Below the pieces are notes generated by a model that ran no database searches, was not told the DNA's origin, and saw only the letters and a list, made by a program, of their open reading frames with translations. From Chthoniobacter sp. (GTDB taxonomy: Bacteria; Verrucomicrobiota; Verrucomicrobiia; Chthoniobacterales; Chthoniobacteraceae): a stretch of DNA of 64,000 bases. Shown in pieces: positions 17,330-28,313 of the stretch. Every line of letters begins with the position of its first letter. Within the stretch, counting starts at the first letter, position 1. The position numbers and the translations under genes are program-made. The stretch spans positions 182,390-246,389 of the forward strand of contig JAIOPH010000023.1 in the NCBI GenBank assembly GCA_021414005.1, in the 5' to 3' direction.

Positions 17330-18661
17330 ATGAGCACTCCCACGACCCGCGAACTTTACGACCGTTACGTCATCCCGACCTATGGCCGTTTTGACCTGCG
17401 GCTGGCGCGCGGGCAGGGGAGCGTGGTGTGGGATGAAGACGGGAAACGCTATCTCGATTTCGGTGCGGGCATTGCCGTGACTTCGATCGGCCACTGCCAT
17501 CCGCGCGTGCTCGCCGCGATGCGCGCCCAACTCGGCACGCTGGTGCACACGTCGAATCTTTACTACACGCGCCCCCAGGCGGAACTCGCCGAGCGGCTCG
17601 TGCGCTTGATCGGTGCGCCCGGCAAAGTCTTTTTCTGCAACAGCGGAGCGGAGGCCAACGAGGCGCTCTACAAACTCGCGCGCAAGTTTGGCAACGAGGG
17701 AGTGCCGCCCGAATCGAAGCACACGGTCGGTGAAATCATCGCTGGCCCGGCGTGCCGGACGGGCATTATTGCGATGGACGGCTCCTTTCACGGGCGCACG
17801 CTCGCGGGCATCGCGGCGACCGGGCAGGAGAAGGTGAAGAAGGGCTTCGAGCCAATGGTTCCCGGCTTTCAGCATGTGCCTTTCAACGATGGTCCGGCGC
17901 TGCTCGCGGCGGTGCAGGAGCCTGGAGTGGTGGCGATCTTGCTGGAGCCGATTCAGGGCGAGCGTGGAGTGCATCCGGCGAGTGCGGCGTTTTTGAAACT
18001 GGCGCGCGAACTCTGCGACCGCCACGGGCTGCTGCTGATGTTCGACGAAGTGCAGTGCGGCCTCGGACGCACCGGCGACTGGTGCGGCTGGAAGACGCTG
18101 CTCGGCGACGCGAGCGTGATGCCCGACGCCGTAAGCTGGGCGAAAGGCATTGCCGGCGGCTTCCCGCTCGGCGCGATGTGGGCGAGTGATCGCCTGGTCA
18201 CGCTCAAGGCCGGCGGTACCGTCGCGCTCTGCGATCTGCTCGGCCCCGGCTCACACGGCACCACTTTCGGCGGCACGCCACTGGTGAGTGCCGGCGCGAA
18301 TGAAGTGCTCGCGGTGATCGAAGAGGAAGGGATGCTGGAAAACGCCCGCGCCCTCGGTGCGCACGCGCTCGCCGCCCTGCGCGCGCTCGGCTCACCGCTT
18401 ATCGCCGACGTGCGCGGCGTCGGCCTCATACTCGCCTGCGAACTCGTGCCCGATTTTGCCACGCGCGTCTTCACGCTCCCGGATGGCAAAGCGCCCGCGC
18501 TTTTTCTCGTCGAAGCGCTTCACGCCGCCGGCCTGCTCACCGTGCCGAGCGGCACGCACGCCATCCGCTGGCTCCCGCCGCTGAATGTCTCCCGCGAGGA
18601 AATCGACGAAGCGGTGGAACTCTTGCGCGTGACTTTGGAGCGGCTCACGCTGGCGCGATGA
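17330..18661 (+). CDS. argD: class III aminotransferase, acetylornithine/ornithine type
   Basis: A 443-residue PLP-dependent enzyme, most likely acetylornithine aminotransferase of arginine synthesis. Motifs include FCNSGAEANEALYKLARKF, the cofactor region FDEVQCGLGRTGDW and the Schiff-base lysine in SWAKGIAGGFPLGA. The C-terminal HAIRWLPPLNVSREEIDEAVELL is typical of ArgD. It is somewhat longer than usual ArgD proteins (about 400), with an extra segment around KAGGTVALCDLLGPGSHGTT. No other arg genes are adjacent, so ornithine or 4-aminobutyrate transamination cannot be excluded. It is divergent from the Hsp70 gene. Confidence 0.85.
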   Translation: MSTPTTRELYDRYVIPTYGRFDLRLARGQGSVVWDEDGKRYLDFGAGIAVTSIGHCHPRVLAAMRAQLGTLVHTSNLYYTRPQAELAERLVRLIGAPGKVFFCNSGAEANEALYKLARKFGNEGVPPESKHTVGEIIAGPACRTGIIAMDGSFHGRTLAGIAATGQEKVKKGFEPMVPGFQHVPFNDGPALLAAVQEPGVVAILLEPIQGERGVHPASAAFLKLARELCDRHGLLLMFDEVQCGLGRTGDWCGWKTLLGDASVMPDAVSWAKGIAGGFPLGAMWASDRLVTLKAGGTVALCDLLGPGSHGTTFGGTPLVSAGANEVLAVIEEEGMLENARALGAHALAALRALGSPLIADVRGVGLILACELVPDFATRVFTLPDGKAPALFLVEALHAAGLLTVPSGTHAIRWLPPLNVSREEIDEAVELLRVTLERLTLAR

Positions 18662-18672
18662 AAGGACGGGGC

Positions 18673-18708
18673 TTTACCCGTCGCGCGGGCGGACGATAGT
18701 CTCCGCGC
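18673..18708 (+). promoter_or_regulatory. putative psd promoter
   Basis: A -35-like TTTACC (18673-18678) and a -10-like GATAGT (18695-18700) are separated by 16 bases. The 13-mer ATAGTCTCCGCGC (18696-18708) ends three bases before the psd ATG and is repeated exactly before leuB. This implies a very short 5' leader. Confidence 0.5.
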
Positions 18709-18711
18709 CTC

Positions 18712-19341
18712 ATGCGTTTTCAGACTCTCTACGAAGGCCGTCATATTTTTGCGGTGGTGCTCGCCCTGGGTGCGGTCGGCTGGTGGCTCGGCTGGACCTG
18801 GCTAATGGTGATCGCGGCGCTGCTGGTGATTTTCTGCATCAATTTTTTTCGTGATCCCGAACGCGAAATTCCGGCGGGCGATGACGTGGTGGTGGCAGCG
18901 GCCGATGGCGTGGTCGCCGACATCGAGGAGCTGGAGGAAAGCGAAGTGCTGAAGACCAAGTGCCGGCGCGTGGGAATTTTTCTGTCAGTCTTCGACGTGC
19001 ATGTGAACAAGGCACCCATCGCCGGCAAGATCACCTACCAGAAGCATCATCCGGGGCTGTTTCTTGATGCGCGCAATCCCGAGTGCTCAAAAAAGAATGA
19101 GGCGCTCACCTGGGCTATTGAGGGGGCCAAAGCGACGCTTGTCATCCGCCAGATCACCGGTGCCATCGCCCGGCGCATCGTCCCGTGGTCGCAGGTCGGC
19201 GACACCGTGCCCAAAGGGTTTCGCTTTGGGATGATCCGGTTCGGCTCCCGCACCGAAATTTATCTTCCGATGACTGCAACGGTGGAGGTGAAAGTGGGGG
19301 ACAAGGTGGTGGGCGCGAGCAGTGTCATCGCGCGGCTGTGA
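18712..19341 (+). CDS. psd: phosphatidylserine decarboxylase
   Basis: A 209-residue enzyme of the short, archaeal-type Psd group that makes phosphatidylethanolamine from phosphatidylserine. Two N-terminal membrane segments (residues about 12-45) precede the catalytic core. Family motifs are INFFRDPERE, VVAAADGVVADIEE, FLSVFDVHVNKAPI and the self-cleavage site RFGSRTEIYLP, whose serine becomes the pyruvoyl group. It is followed 52 bases later by pssA, which supplies its substrate, so the two form a phospholipid synthesis unit at the inner membrane. Confidence 0.94.
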   Translation: MRFQTLYEGRHIFAVVLALGAVGWWLGWTWLMVIAALLVIFCINFFRDPEREIPAGDDVVVAAADGVVADIEELEESEVLKTKCRRVGIFLSVFDVHVNKAPIAGKITYQKHHPGLFLDARNPECSKKNEALTWAIEGAKATLVIRQITGAIARRIVPWSQVGDTVPKGFRFGMIRFGSRTEIYLPMTATVEVKVGDKVVGASSVIARL

Positions 19342-19393
19342 TTTCGGGAAAGCACGAAAACATGACGAACTCCCGATTCCTCATTCCCCCACT

Positions 19394-20239
19394 ATGAGCG
19401 ACGACGGCAATCCCAAGATCTACCTCCTGCCGAATCTCATGACGGCGGGCAACCTCTTCTGCGGCTTCGCGGCCACGCTGAAAATTCTCGAAGGCGCACT
19501 TGTGCAGGCCGCAACCACACCGGGCACCGCTGAGTTGGTGGATAAACTCGCGGCCGAGAAATTCCACATGGCCATCTGGCTCATTCTGCTCTCCTGCGTT
19601 TTCGATGCGCTCGATGGACGGGTCGCGCGCCTCGGCGGCAATGAGAGCCCCTTCGGCCGCGAGTTCGATTCGCTCGCCGACATCGTGTCTTTCGGCGTGG
19701 CCCCGGCGCTCATGGTCTATCGCATCGTGCTGCACGACCCCGATTTTCGCAGCGCCGGCTGGCTCATCGCCTCGCTGTATCTGGTCTGCGGAGCCCTGCG
19801 GCTCGCGCGTTTCAACTGCATGGCCGCGGCCAACTCCGCCGCGGCGAATAAGGAATTCAAAGGCTTTCCGATCCCCGCTGCCGCCGGCGTTATCGCTTCG
19901 GTCACGCTGTGTCTACTGTGGTTCGATGAGCGAAACCGCGACATCGGCGCAGGCAAATGGGTGCTCCCGCCGCTCATGATTTTCCTATCGTGGATGATGT
20001 TCTCCGGCTTCCGCTATCCCAGCTTCAAAGCGCTCAACCTCCGCACCACCCGCTCGCTGCCCAAGTTCATCGGCATCGTCGCCGTGCTCATTTTCACGGC
20101 CATGCACTACCAGTGGATGCCCGCCGTCATCTTCATCACCTACCTGCTCTATGGCTTCCTCCGTCCCTTCCTTTCGCGGAAGATGAAGGAGGAAATCGAG
20201 GACGAAATAGAGGACGACGAATCGGCGGAAAGTCCGTAA
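19394..20239 (+). CDS. pssA: CDP-diacylglycerol-serine O-phosphatidyltransferase
   Basis: A 281-residue integral membrane enzyme joining CDP-diacylglycerol and serine. The CDP-alcohol phosphatidyltransferase motif is seen as DALDGRVARLGGNESPFGREFDSLAD, with the metal-binding aspartates in place. About eight hydrophobic segments run through the protein, and the C-terminus is strongly acidic (EEIEDEIEDDES). The start at 19394 (MSDDGNPKIYLLPNLMTAGN) was preferred because the conserved LPNLMTAGN region follows directly. It lies directly downstream of psd, the next enzyme of the same pathway. Confidence 0.94.
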   Translation: MSDDGNPKIYLLPNLMTAGNLFCGFAATLKILEGALVQAATTPGTAELVDKLAAEKFHMAIWLILLSCVFDALDGRVARLGGNESPFGREFDSLADIVSFGVAPALMVYRIVLHDPDFRSAGWLIASLYLVCGALRLARFNCMAAANSAAANKEFKGFPIPAAAGVIASVTLCLLWFDERNRDIGAGKWVLPPLMIFLSWMMFSGFRYPSFKALNLRTTRSLPKFIGIVAVLIFTAMHYQWMPAVIFITYLLYGFLRPFLSRKMKEEIEDEIEDDESAESP

Positions 20240-21391
<1,152 letters not shown>

Positions 21392-21465
21392 CCCGCCGCT
21401 GGCTCGCCGGGATTGCGAGTTTGATTCTCGCTAGCACGGCATCGGTCAGGCAACCATGTCCCGTC

Positions 21466-24400
21466 ATGATACTCATCCGAACGCTCTTGCTGCTCGCCCT
21501 CCTCCCATGCCTGGCCTTCGCTGAGTTTCGCGCGGGGGCTTTTTCGGTGGATATCGGGCCGCAGGAATTTCCCGTGCGGGTGAATGCCATGTTTACGGAG
21601 CGCTCGGCGGACAAGGTGGCGGACCCGCTTTCGGCGAAGGCGCTGGCGCTGGATGACGGCACGACGCGCGTCGTGCTGTGCGTGGTGGATACGTGCATGA
21701 TGGCGCGCGACCTCATTGACCGCGCGAAGGCCGACGCGAGCAAGGCGACGGGTGTGCCGGTGGAAAGGATGCTCGTTTCCGCGACGCACACGCACTCCGC
21801 GCCGTCGGCGATGGGCTGTCTCGGCAGCCGCATTGACCCGGTGTATGCGCGCTATCTGCCGGGGCGCATCACGGCGGCCATCGTCGGCGCGGTGGAGCGC
21901 TTGCAACCCGCGCGCATCGGCTGGGCGCAGGAGGATGACGCGGAGCACACTTTCAACCGCCGCTGGATTCGCCGGCCCGACAAAATGCAGCGCGACCCGT
22001 TTGGCGAACTGAACGTGCGCGCGAACATGCACCCCGGCCATCAAAGCCCGGACGCCATCGGCCCGAGCGGCCCGGTGGACCCGCAGCTCTCCGTGCTCGC
22101 GGTGCAGACGCGCGAGGGGAAACCGCTCGCGCTTTTCGCCAACTACTCCCAGCACTATTACGGCTCGCCGTTGCTTTCGGCGGATTACTACGGGCGCTTC
22201 GCGAAACACATCGCCACGGAACTCGGCGCGGGCGAGGCGTTCGTGGGCATCATGTCGCAAGGCACGAGCGGCGACCTGATGTGGATGGACTACGGCTCGC
22301 CGGCCCGCGACATCGGCTACGACGCCTACGGGAAGGCCATCGCCGCGCGCGTAGCCACGATGGTGCGCGGCATCGAGTGGCGCGACGATGCGCCGCTGAA
22401 AATGGCCGAGCGCACGCTCGCACTCGCCTACCGCGTGCCGGATGAAAAACGCCTCGCCTGGTCGCGCGAGGTCGCGGCAAAGCTCGGTGAAAAACTCCCG
22501 CAATCGCAGGCGCAAATTTACGCGCTGGAAGCCATCGAGCTGCACGCGCGGCAGAAGACCGAACTGAAACTCCAGGCGCTCCGCATCGGCGACATCGGCC
22601 TCACCGCCATCCCCAACGAAGTCTTCGCCATCACCGGCCTGAAACTGAAACGTCAGTCGCCGCTCGCCGCGACGTTCAACGTCGAACTCGCCAACGGCGC
22701 CGAGGGCTACATCCCGCCGCCTGAGCAGCACGCGCTTGGCGGCTACACGACTTGGGCCGCGCGCACAGCGGGACTCGAAGTGAACGCCGAACCGCAAATC
22801 GTCGAAGCACTGCTCGGCCTGCTCGAAGAGGTCGCCGGCAAACCGCGCCGTCCGCTAGTGGACGAACCGACGCCCTACTCGCGCGCCGTGCTCGACGCGA
22901 AGCCGCTCGCGTATTGGCGGCTCGACGAGATGACCATACCGACCGCGCGCGATGCGCTCGGAAAACACGACGCGAAATTCGAGAACGGCGTGGCGCTGTA
23001 TCTCGAAGGTTTCGCGAAAGGCCGCGCCGCGCATTTCGCGGGCGGGCGCGTCCGCGCGGATGTGCCGCTCGGCGAGAACTACACCATCTCGCTCTGGCTC
23101 TGGAACGGCCTTCCGCCCAACACCCGCGCCGTCACCGGCTACGCGTTCTCGCGCGGCCCCGATGGCGACAAAGCCGCGCGCGGCGAGCATCTCGGCATCG
23201 GCGGCACCTCGCGCGCCGACCTCACGGGCAAACTCATCCTTTTCAACGGCAACGACCGCGACGAACTGCTCGTGGGACGCACTCCGCTCGCACTGCGCGC
23301 ATGGCATCACGTGACGCTCGTGCGCGAGGGCGCAAAGGTCCGCGTCCATCTCGACGGTCGCGCCGAGCCGGAGATGGCGGGCGAATTCGCGCACACCGTT
23401 CCAGCGGGCGACGGCACCATCTTTCTCGGCGGACGCAATGACGGGACGTTCGGCTTCGAGGGCAAGCTGGATGAAGTCGCCATCTTCCCGCGCGCCCTCG
23501 CTGCCGCAGAAATCTCCGCGCTTTACCAAGCCTCCGCGCAGACGCCGCCCGCCGCCGCTGCCGTCGCGCCCGCCATCGTGCCGCCGCTTTCTCCGTCCGA
23601 TTCGCTGAAAAAAATCCGCGTCCGCGAGGGCTTCGCCGTCGAGTTGGTCGCGAGCGAGCCGCTGACGATGGACCCGGTGGCGATTGATTGGTCGCCCGAT
23701 GGCCGGCTGTGGGTCGTCGAGATGGCCGACTACCCGCTCGGCATGGATGGCAAAGGCCAGCCCGGCGGACGCGTGCGCGTGCTCGAAGACACCGACGGCG
23801 ACGGACGCTACGACAAGTCCACGCTCTTCGCCGAAGGCCTCACTTTTCCCACTGGCCTGCTCACTTGGCGCGACGGCGTCATCGTCACCGCCGCGCCCGA
23901 CGTGCTCTTTCTCCGCGACACCGACGGCGATGGGAAAGCCGACACCCGCGAGGTGCTCGTGAGCGGTCTCACCACCGGCAACCAGCAACTCCGCGCGAAC
24001 GGTCTGCGCTGGGGACTCGACGGCTGGGTGTATTGCGCGGCGGGCGGGCACCACGGCCAATACGGCATGGGCACAAAGCTCCACACGAAAACCGGCGACG
24101 TGCTCGTCGGCTCGCGCGACTTCCGCTTTCGCCCCGACACGGGCGAACTCGCAGCGGAGAGCGGGCCCTCGCAATTCGGACGCAACCGCGACGACTGGGG
24201 TCACTGGTTCGGCACGCAGAATTCGCGGCCGCTTTGGCACTACGTGCTGGCCGACCACTACCTCGCGCGCAATCCGCACGTCGCCGCGCCCAATCCGCAA
24301 CAGCAGGTCGTCGTGCCGCTGAATCCGAAAGTCTGGCCCGCCAGCGCGCTGGAGAAACGCTACCATTCGTTCGGCGAAAGCGGGCACTTCACCAGCGCGT

Positions 24401-25884
24401 GCAGCGGGATGATTTACCGCGACGAGTTGCTCTTCGCGCGCGGGCCGGAGCAGCACGCGTTCACGTGCGAGCCGTTTCACAATCTCGTGCAGCACAACAT
24501 CGTCACCGACTCCGGCGTGAGCTTCACCGCGCGCCGCGCGCCGGGCGAGGAGCAGCGCGAATTTTTCGCCAGCGAAGACCGCTGGTGCCGCCCCGTGATG
24601 ACCCGCACCGGCCCCGACGGCGCGCTGTGGGTCGTGGACATGTATCGCTACATGATTGAGCACCCCGAGTGGTTGCCAAAGGAGGGCAAAGCCGAGCTGC
24701 TCCCGCACTACCGGCTCGGCGACGACCGCGGGCGCATCTATCGCGTTTTCCCGAGCGGTGTCGCTCCGCGAAAAATCACGCGCCTCGACAAGCTCAGCAC
24801 CGCCGAACTCGTCGCCGCGCTCGATTCGCCGAACGAATGGCAACGCGACAAAGCGCACATGATGCTCGCTTGGCGCGCCGACCCGACAGCGCTCCCGCTT
24901 TTGGAAAAGATGGCCGCGGAAAGTGCCAACCCGCTCGCGCGCCTCCACGCGCTGTGCCTCGCGGAAACGCCTGCCGCCATCATCCGCGCACTCACCGATT
25001 CCCATCCCGGCGTCCGCGAAAATGCCGTGCGCATCGCGGAGAAACATCCCACGCCGGAAATCATCGCCGCCGCCGCGAAGCTCGTGAACGACCCGGACGC
25101 CAAGGTGCGCCTGCAACTCGCCTTGACACTCGGCGAGTGGAAAGCCCCCGACGCTGGCGATGCCCTCGCGCGCCTCGCGGTGAAGGACTGCGCCGAGCCG
25201 TTCATCGTCGCCGCCGTGATGAGCAGCGCCGTCCCGCACGTGCGCCAGGTGACCGATGCCCTGACCAAAGCCGGCGGCGAGCCGCTGCGGATTTTCGGCC
25301 CTTCCCTCACGAAACTCGCCAAAGCCCTCGGCGAGCCCGCGCCCGCCACCATCGCCGCCGCCCCAGAAAGCCCGGACACCCCGGCCCCGCCCGCCAGCCG
25401 CGCCGACGTCATCAAAAAATTCCAGCCCGCGCTCAAACTCACCGGCAACGCCGCGAATGGGCGCGCCGTTTTCACCCAGCTCTGCACCACGTGCCACAAG
25501 CTCGGCGACACCGGCAACGAAGTCGGCCCCAACCTCGTCTCCGTCGCCGCCCATCCGCCGGAGAAACTGCTCGTCAACATCCTCGACCCCAGTGCCGACG
25601 TGCAACCCGGCTACTACGCCTACCGGTGCCGCCTCACCGACGGCACCGAGGTCTTCGGACTCATCGCCAGCGAAACCGCCAACAACATCACCTTCAAACT
25701 CCCCGACGGCACCACCCGCCCCGTGCTGCGCAAGGAAATCGCCAAGCTGCAAAGCACCCGCGCCTCCCTCATGCCCGCCGGCCTCGAAGCCGCCCTCGAC
25801 GCGCAGAAACTGGCCGACGTGATCGCCTTTCTTCGAGCCGGAGAAGGAGCCAGCGCGGCGCCAAAGGTTATTCCGTCTCCGTGA
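21466..25884 (+). CDS. ceramidase-like/LamG/PVC dehydrogenase/cytochrome c fusion
   Basis: A 1472-residue secreted multidomain protein. After a signal peptide (residues 1-18) comes a neutral/alkaline ceramidase-like N-terminal domain (about 18-455; VSATHTHSAPSAMG, LFANYSQHYYGSP, MSQGTSGDLMW). A LamG/concanavalin-like domain follows (about 465-690; AYWRLDEMTIP, RVHLDGRAEP, LDEVAIFPRAL). From about residue 712 there is a PVC-type dehydrogenase propeller, then HEAT-like repeats and a c-type haem domain with CTTCH at 1340-1344. The second half mirrors the protein at 10-3036. The start at 21466 gives the signal peptide. It may cleave a lipid- or glycan-linked substrate and oxidise the product at one site; this is inference from domain order. 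Confidence 0.88.
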   Translation: MILIRTLLLLALLPCLAFAEFRAGAFSVDIGPQEFPVRVNAMFTERSADKVADPLSAKALALDDGTTRVVLCVVDTCMMARDLIDRAKADASKATGVPVERMLVSATHTHSAPSAMGCLGSRIDPVYARYLPGRITAAIVGAVERLQPARIGWAQEDDAEHTFNRRWIRRPDKMQRDPFGELNVRANMHPGHQSPDAIGPSGPVDPQLSVLAVQTREGKPLALFANYSQHYYGSPLLSADYYGRFAKHIATELGAGEAFVGIMSQGTSGDLMWMDYGSPARDIGYDAYGKAIAARVATMVRGIEWRDDAPLKMAERTLALAYRVPDEKRLAWSREVAAKLGEKLPQSQAQIYALEAIELHARQKTELKLQALRIGDIGLTAIPNEVFAITGLKLKRQSPLAATFNVELANGAEGYIPPPEQHALGGYTTWAARTAGLEVNAEPQIVEALLGLLEEVAGKPRRPLVDEPTPYSRAVLDAKPLAYWRLDEMTIPTARDALGKHDAKFENGVALYLEGFAKGRAAHFAGGRVRADVPLGENYTISLWLWNGLPPNTRAVTGYAFSRGPDGDKAARGEHLGIGGTSRADLTGKLILFNGNDRDELLVGRTPLALRAWHHVTLVREGAKVRVHLDGRAEPEMAGEFAHTVPAGDGTIFLGGRNDGTFGFEGKLDEVAIFPRALAAAEISALYQASAQTPPAAAAVAPAIVPPLSPSDSLKKIRVREGFAVELVASEPLTMDPVAIDWSPDGRLWVVEMADYPLGMDGKGQPGGRVRVLEDTDGDGRYDKSTLFAEGLTFPTGLLTWRDGVIVTAAPDVLFLRDTDGDGKADTREVLVSGLTTGNQQLRANGLRWGLDGWVYCAAGGHHGQYGMGTKLHTKTGDVLVGSRDFRFRPDTGELAAESGPSQFGRNRDDWGHWFGTQNSRPLWHYVLADHYLARNPHVAAPNPQQQVVVPLNPKVWPASALEKRYHSFGESGHFTSACSGMIYRDELLFARGPEQHAFTCEPFHNLVQHNIVTDSGVSFTARRAPGEEQREFFASEDRWCRPVMTRTGPDGALWVVDMYRYMIEHPEWLPKEGKAELLPHYRLGDDRGRIYRVFPSGVAPRKITRLDKLSTAELVAALDSPNEWQRDKAHMMLAWRADPTALPLLEKMAAESANPLARLHALCLAETPAAIIRALTDSHPGVRENAVRIAEKHPTPEIIAAAAKLVNDPDAKVRLQLALTLGEWKAPDAGDALARLAVKDCAEPFIVAAVMSSAVPHVRQVTDALTKAGGEPLRIFGPSLTKLAKALGEPAPATIAAAPESPDTPAPPASRADVIKKFQPALKLTGNAANGRAVFTQLCTTCHKLGDTGNEVGPNLVSVAAHPPEKLLVNILDPSADVQPGYYAYRCRLTDGTEVFGLIASETANNITFKLPDGTTRPVLRKEIAKLQSTRASLMPAGLEAALDAQKLADVIAFLRAGEGASAAPKVIPSP

Positions 25885-26014
25885 GACGAGCCCACTTAGG
25901 CACTCCGCGCGATGGGCGATGGAAGCACGCTGCTCCTTTTTCTCATGGCCCGGCTTCAGCGCATGCCCTCGGTTGATGAGGGCGCTTCCTCCGCTCCGTG
26001 CCAATTAGGGGATT

Positions 26015-27691
26015 TCAGCGCACGCAACAGACGACGATCAATTGCGCGACGAGGATGCGCAGGAGCATGGTGAGCGGATAGACCGTGGCGTAGGCCACGG
26101 AGGGCGCGTCGGAGTTGTTGATGGCGTTGGCAAAGGCCAGCGCGGGCGGGTCGGTCATACTACCCGAGAGCAGGCCGCAGAGGTTGATGAAGTTCTCTTT
26201 GAGCAGAAAACGACCGACGAACGCTCCGAGCAACAGGGGCACCAGCGTAATGATTGCGCCGCAGGCCATCCAGAGCGGTCCCTGCCCGGAGAAAAGGATG
26301 GCAAAGAAATGCTCGCCTGCTTTCAGCCCCGCGCACGCGAGGAAGAGCGTGATGCCCAGTTCGCGCAGCGCGAGATTCGCGTTCAGCGGCATGTACCAGA
26401 GCAGCGTGCCGATGCGGCCCAGACGACTGAGCACGATGGCGACGAGGAGTGGACCGCCGGCCAGGCCGAGCCGCACTGGCATGGGCAGACCGGGCAGGGC
26501 AAAAGGATGGATGCCCAGCAGCACGCCCAGGCCAATGCCGATGAACATGGCGATGAAGCTGGTGCGGTTCAGTTCCTTCACCGAGTTGCCCAGCACCGGG
26601 CCGACCCTGGCGATGTCCGCCGCTTTCCCGACAACCCGCAGTGCGTCGCCAAACTGGAGCGTGAGATTCGGGACGGCCGTCATGGCGACTTCCGAACGCA
26701 GCACGCGCGTGACGGTGACTCCGTAGCGCTGGGTCAGTTCCAGTTCGCGGATGGTTTTTCCGAGGATTTCCTTGCGGGTTACGACAAAGCGCTCGAACGC
26801 CACCGGCCCCGGTGTCTCCATCAAATCCTCCCGACTTTCCTGCCCCACGATCAGGCAAAATTCGTGGAGGTTTCTCCCCGTGCCTACCGCCAGCAAAAGG
26901 TCTCCCTCATGCAGCACTGTCTCGGCATTGGCCACGCTGACTTCGTCTTCACCGAGGTATTTCACCCGCGAGACGACGACGCCGAGCGTGTCCTTGCCCG
27001 GAATTTCGTGAAGTCTCAGGCCGTTCAGGTTTCGGTTGCATACCCGCACATTCATCCGCAGGAGCGGCTCGGTTCCGGTCTCCTGCTCGGTGGCAAAAGC
27101 TTTGGCCTCCGCTGCGGGATCGATCCGCAGCAGCATGCGGATGAGCACCATCGAAAGGATGATCCCGATGATGCCAAATGGATACGCTACCGCGTAGCCG
27201 AGCGCCGGCAGGCTGGCGCGGACCGGATCGATGGCGGGCAGTTGTTTGAGCGCTTCCTGCACCGCGCCGAGCGCTGGCGTATTCGTGGTGGCACCGGCAA
27301 AAATGCCCACGGCGGCCGCCATGTCGATGTGGAGTAGCCACGCGCACGCCACGGTGAGCGCGGCACCGCACAGGACGATGCCCACCGCGAGCGAGTTCAG
27401 AGGCAAGCCCTGACGTCGCAGCGATGTGAGAAAGCCCGGTCCCACCTGGATGCCGATGGTGTACACAAAAAGGATCAGTCCGAAGTCCCGCACGAATCCG
27501 AGCGTCTCCGGGGTGAGCGTCAGATGGAAATGGCCGAAGACAATCCCTGCGAAGAGCACTCCCGCGACGCCGAGCTGGATGCCGCGAATTTTGATGTGGC
27601 CGAGCGCAAGTCCCGCCACTGCCACAGCGGCAAGAATAAGAACGGAAAAAGCGACAGGATGCAGTGCCGATAAATCAGCAAACCATTTCAT
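26015..27691 (-). CDS. AspT/YidE/YbjL-family transporter with two RCK_C domains
   Basis: A 558-residue inner-membrane transporter. Two hydrophobic halves of about five helices each (residues about 10-190 and 385-558) flank two cytosolic TrkA-C/RCK_C-type regulatory domains (about 205-290 and 295-375). The halves share the duplicated AspT-antiporter pattern, for example GLILFVYTIGIQVGPGF in the first and GITLFLACAGLKAGEHF in the second. Characterised AspT exchanges aspartate and alanine, but YidE/YbjL members have unknown substrates. It converges with the large fusion gene and is divergent from the pseudopilin cassette. Confidence 0.88.
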   Translation of the reverse strand: MKWFADLSALHPVAFSVLILAAVAVAGLALGHIKIRGIQLGVAGVLFAGIVFGHFHLTLTPETLGFVRDFGLILFVYTIGIQVGPGFLTSLRRQGLPLNSLAVGIVLCGAALTVACAWLLHIDMAAAVGIFAGATTNTPALGAVQEALKQLPAIDPVRASLPALGYAVAYPFGIIGIILSMVLIRMLLRIDPAAEAKAFATEQETGTEPLLRMNVRVCNRNLNGLRLHEIPGKDTLGVVVSRVKYLGEDEVSVANAETVLHEGDLLLAVGTGRNLHEFCLIVGQESREDLMETPGPVAFERFVVTRKEILGKTIRELELTQRYGVTVTRVLRSEVAMTAVPNLTLQFGDALRVVGKAADIARVGPVLGNSVKELNRTSFIAMFIGIGLGVLLGIHPFALPGLPMPVRLGLAGGPLLVAIVLSRLGRIGTLLWYMPLNANLALRELGITLFLACAGLKAGEHFFAILFSGQGPLWMACGAIITLVPLLLGAFVGRFLLKENFINLCGLLSGSMTDPPALAFANAINNSDAPSVAYATVYPLTMLLRILVAQLIVVCCVR

Positions 27692-27830
27692 CGCGCGACG
27701 CTAACGGCTTCATGCCGTAATGCGATGGCGGAGTGCATCGTGCGTGCGGTATCGCCAGCGGAATGGGTGCAACCACACGGACTAAAATATCCATAGAGTG
27801 AGGCACGAGGGTTGCTAGAAATTGAAGGGC

Positions 27831-28310
27831 ATGACCTTTTTGAAAACTCGCCGCGAGCTGCGCACGTCTGGCTTCGCCTTGATCGAAGTGATGATGGGGG
27901 CGGTGCTGATCGGGCTCATCGCCGTGGGGTCGGTGCAGGGCCTCGGGCGGATGAATCGCAATGCGGCCAGCAACCGGGTGATTACCAACGCTCGCGCCAT
28001 CGTGCAGCGGAACATCGACAATGCCCTTTCGGTCACGGCCACGGCCAGTTCCGTTCCCGCGATTCTTGCGATCACGTCGGCGAGCGGGGTGGTGTATGAC
28101 GACGACGCTGGGGCGGCCAATATCGTGAGCGTGGTTCTTCAGGGCAGTTCCACCGTGCAACTCGTGCAGGGCACGCTCACACGCATCGTCACGGCGGTGT
28201 CGAATCCGGATTCCGCCGACATTCGCCAGATCACTTTCCGAATCGATTACGTCTATCAGGGGCGGGCTTACTCCTACTCCCTGACTTCCATGAGGGCGAT
28301 TGATACCTGA
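27831..28310 (+). CDS. type IV pilin-like pseudopilin, PilV-like
   Basis: A 159-residue protein with a prepilin N-terminus. A short basic leader ending in SG is followed by FALIEVMMGAVLIGLIAVGSV, with phenylalanine at +1 and glutamate at +5 of the mature protein as in type IV pilins. The rest is a small Ala/Ser/Thr-rich beta domain. It would be processed by a prepilin peptidase encoded elsewhere. It is the first of four tightly spaced genes; the next starts four bases after the stop. An in-frame TTG lies nine bases upstream, but the ATG was preferred. Confidence 0.85.
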   Translation: MTFLKTRRELRTSGFALIEVMMGAVLIGLIAVGSVQGLGRMNRNAASNRVITNARAIVQRNIDNALSVTATASSVPAILAITSASGVVYDDDAGAANIVSVVLQGSSTVQLVQGTLTRIVTAVSNPDSADIRQITFRIDYVYQGRAYSYSLTSMRAIDT

Positions 28311-28313
28311 CCT

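Noticed and set aside
22855..26004. A 1049-residue open frame on the minus strand opposite the large fusion gene
   Set aside because: Antisense shadow of a GC-rich gene; no motif or sensible start, and the plus strand shows clear domains and a haem motif.
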